From the NCBI GenBank assembly GCA_051652645.1, contig JBOFUP010000072.1, forward strand, positions 18,670 to 82,669: 64,000 bases of DNA, read 5' to 3'. The position numbers and the translations under genes are program-made. The notes below the pieces were generated by a model. That model made no database searches, was not told the origin of the DNA, and saw nothing but the letters and a program-made list of their open reading frames with translations. Position 1 is the stretch's first letter. Every line of letters begins with the position of its first letter. Shown here piece after piece: positions 63,950 through 64,000 of the stretch. This stretch comes from UBA7332 sp051652645. GTDB lineage: Bacteria; Bacteroidota; Bacteroidia; Bacteroidales; UBA7332.

Positions 63950-64000
63950 AGTAAAATAGAATTGCTTAAAGATTATGCTAATCGATTAAGACTGTATCAT
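63947..64000 (+). CDS. 5' end of a gene cut by the window edge (possibly IstB-like)
   Basis: ATG at 63947 within ATGA of the preceding frame; it encodes MSKIELLKDYANRLRLYH up to the edge. The coupled start and the helical 'LKDYANRLRL' beginning resemble the IS21 helper ATPase IstB of Bacteroidota, but 18 residues are too few to be sure. Confidence 0.35.
   Translation, partial: MSKIELLKDYANRLRLYH

Noticed and set aside
63629..63950. Plus-strand frames across the DUF3127 remnant
   Set aside because: They are shadows of the recognisable minus-strand DUF3127 frame.

Overview
The window reads as a chromosomal segment of a low-GC member of the Bacteroidales (phylum Bacteroidota). The evidence is the promoter type found repeatedly in front of genes (a -7 element TAnnTTTG, in the best cases 19 bp after a TTTG/TTGG element), the near absence of Shine-Dalgarno sequences, and gene families typical of this group: SDR-type threonine dehydrogenase next to kbl, a GGGtGRT protein with its Fe-S scaffold-like partner, CcsB/CcsA cytochrome c maturation, and a DUF3127 fragment. 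I cannot fix the genus from sequence alone.

Layout. 0.2-12.3 kb is core metabolism: ROK sugar kinase; cation/proton antiporter with a PEBP protein; a PAS-GAF histidine-kinase-like protein whose ATPase domain looks dead; threonine degradation (SDR threonine dehydrogenase plus Kbl); an SDR, a TPR protein and a LysM glucosaminidase; cytidine deaminase with two exported proteins. At 12.43 kb lies tRNA-Arg(ACG). An identical copy, with matching promoter and terminator but inverted, lies at 29.33 kb. The 17 kb between the two copies has a more accessory character: a 1 kb gene-free stretch with a long perfect palindrome, a glycosyltransferase, a KAP NTPase, a membrane protein/winged-helix/TPR operon, an AT-rich SF1 helicase with an unknown partner, a 55-residue small protein, a DAACS symporter, asnA, a cytochrome c maturation/peroxidase operon and an SCP2-flavoprotein fusion.

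29.5-55.0 kb returns to core genes: MerR regulator, M23 peptidase and alaS (divergent), a probable structured RNA with its own promoter and terminator, a CtpA-type protease, two tandem NhaC antiporters, an RhlE-type RNA helicase, the hpt-adk-obg operon, NAD(P)HX repair enzyme with bioD, ribosomal protein L25, an ABC-F protein, an aminotransferase overlapping a LolC/E-type permease, and the Fe-S scaffold-like/GGGtGRT cluster.

55.2-64.0 kb is a mobile defence island with markedly AT-rich genes. It opens with a frameshifted tyrosine integrase, followed by a YfbU-domain protein, a dead IS5-type insertion sequence with 17 bp perfect terminal inverted repeats, a BsuBI/PstI-type restriction-modification pair (expected site CTGCAG), and a DUF262 protein overlapping a HEPN ribonuclease-like gene. 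It ends in rearranged debris: a C-terminal DUF3127 fragment abutting an AT-rich fragment and a gene cut by the window edge.

The best candidates for under-described biology are the helicase/unknown-partner pair (18.16-21.17 kb), the DUF262-HEPN pair (61.6-63.5 kb), the orphan RNA near 33.78-34.05 kb and the inverted tRNA-Arg cassettes.
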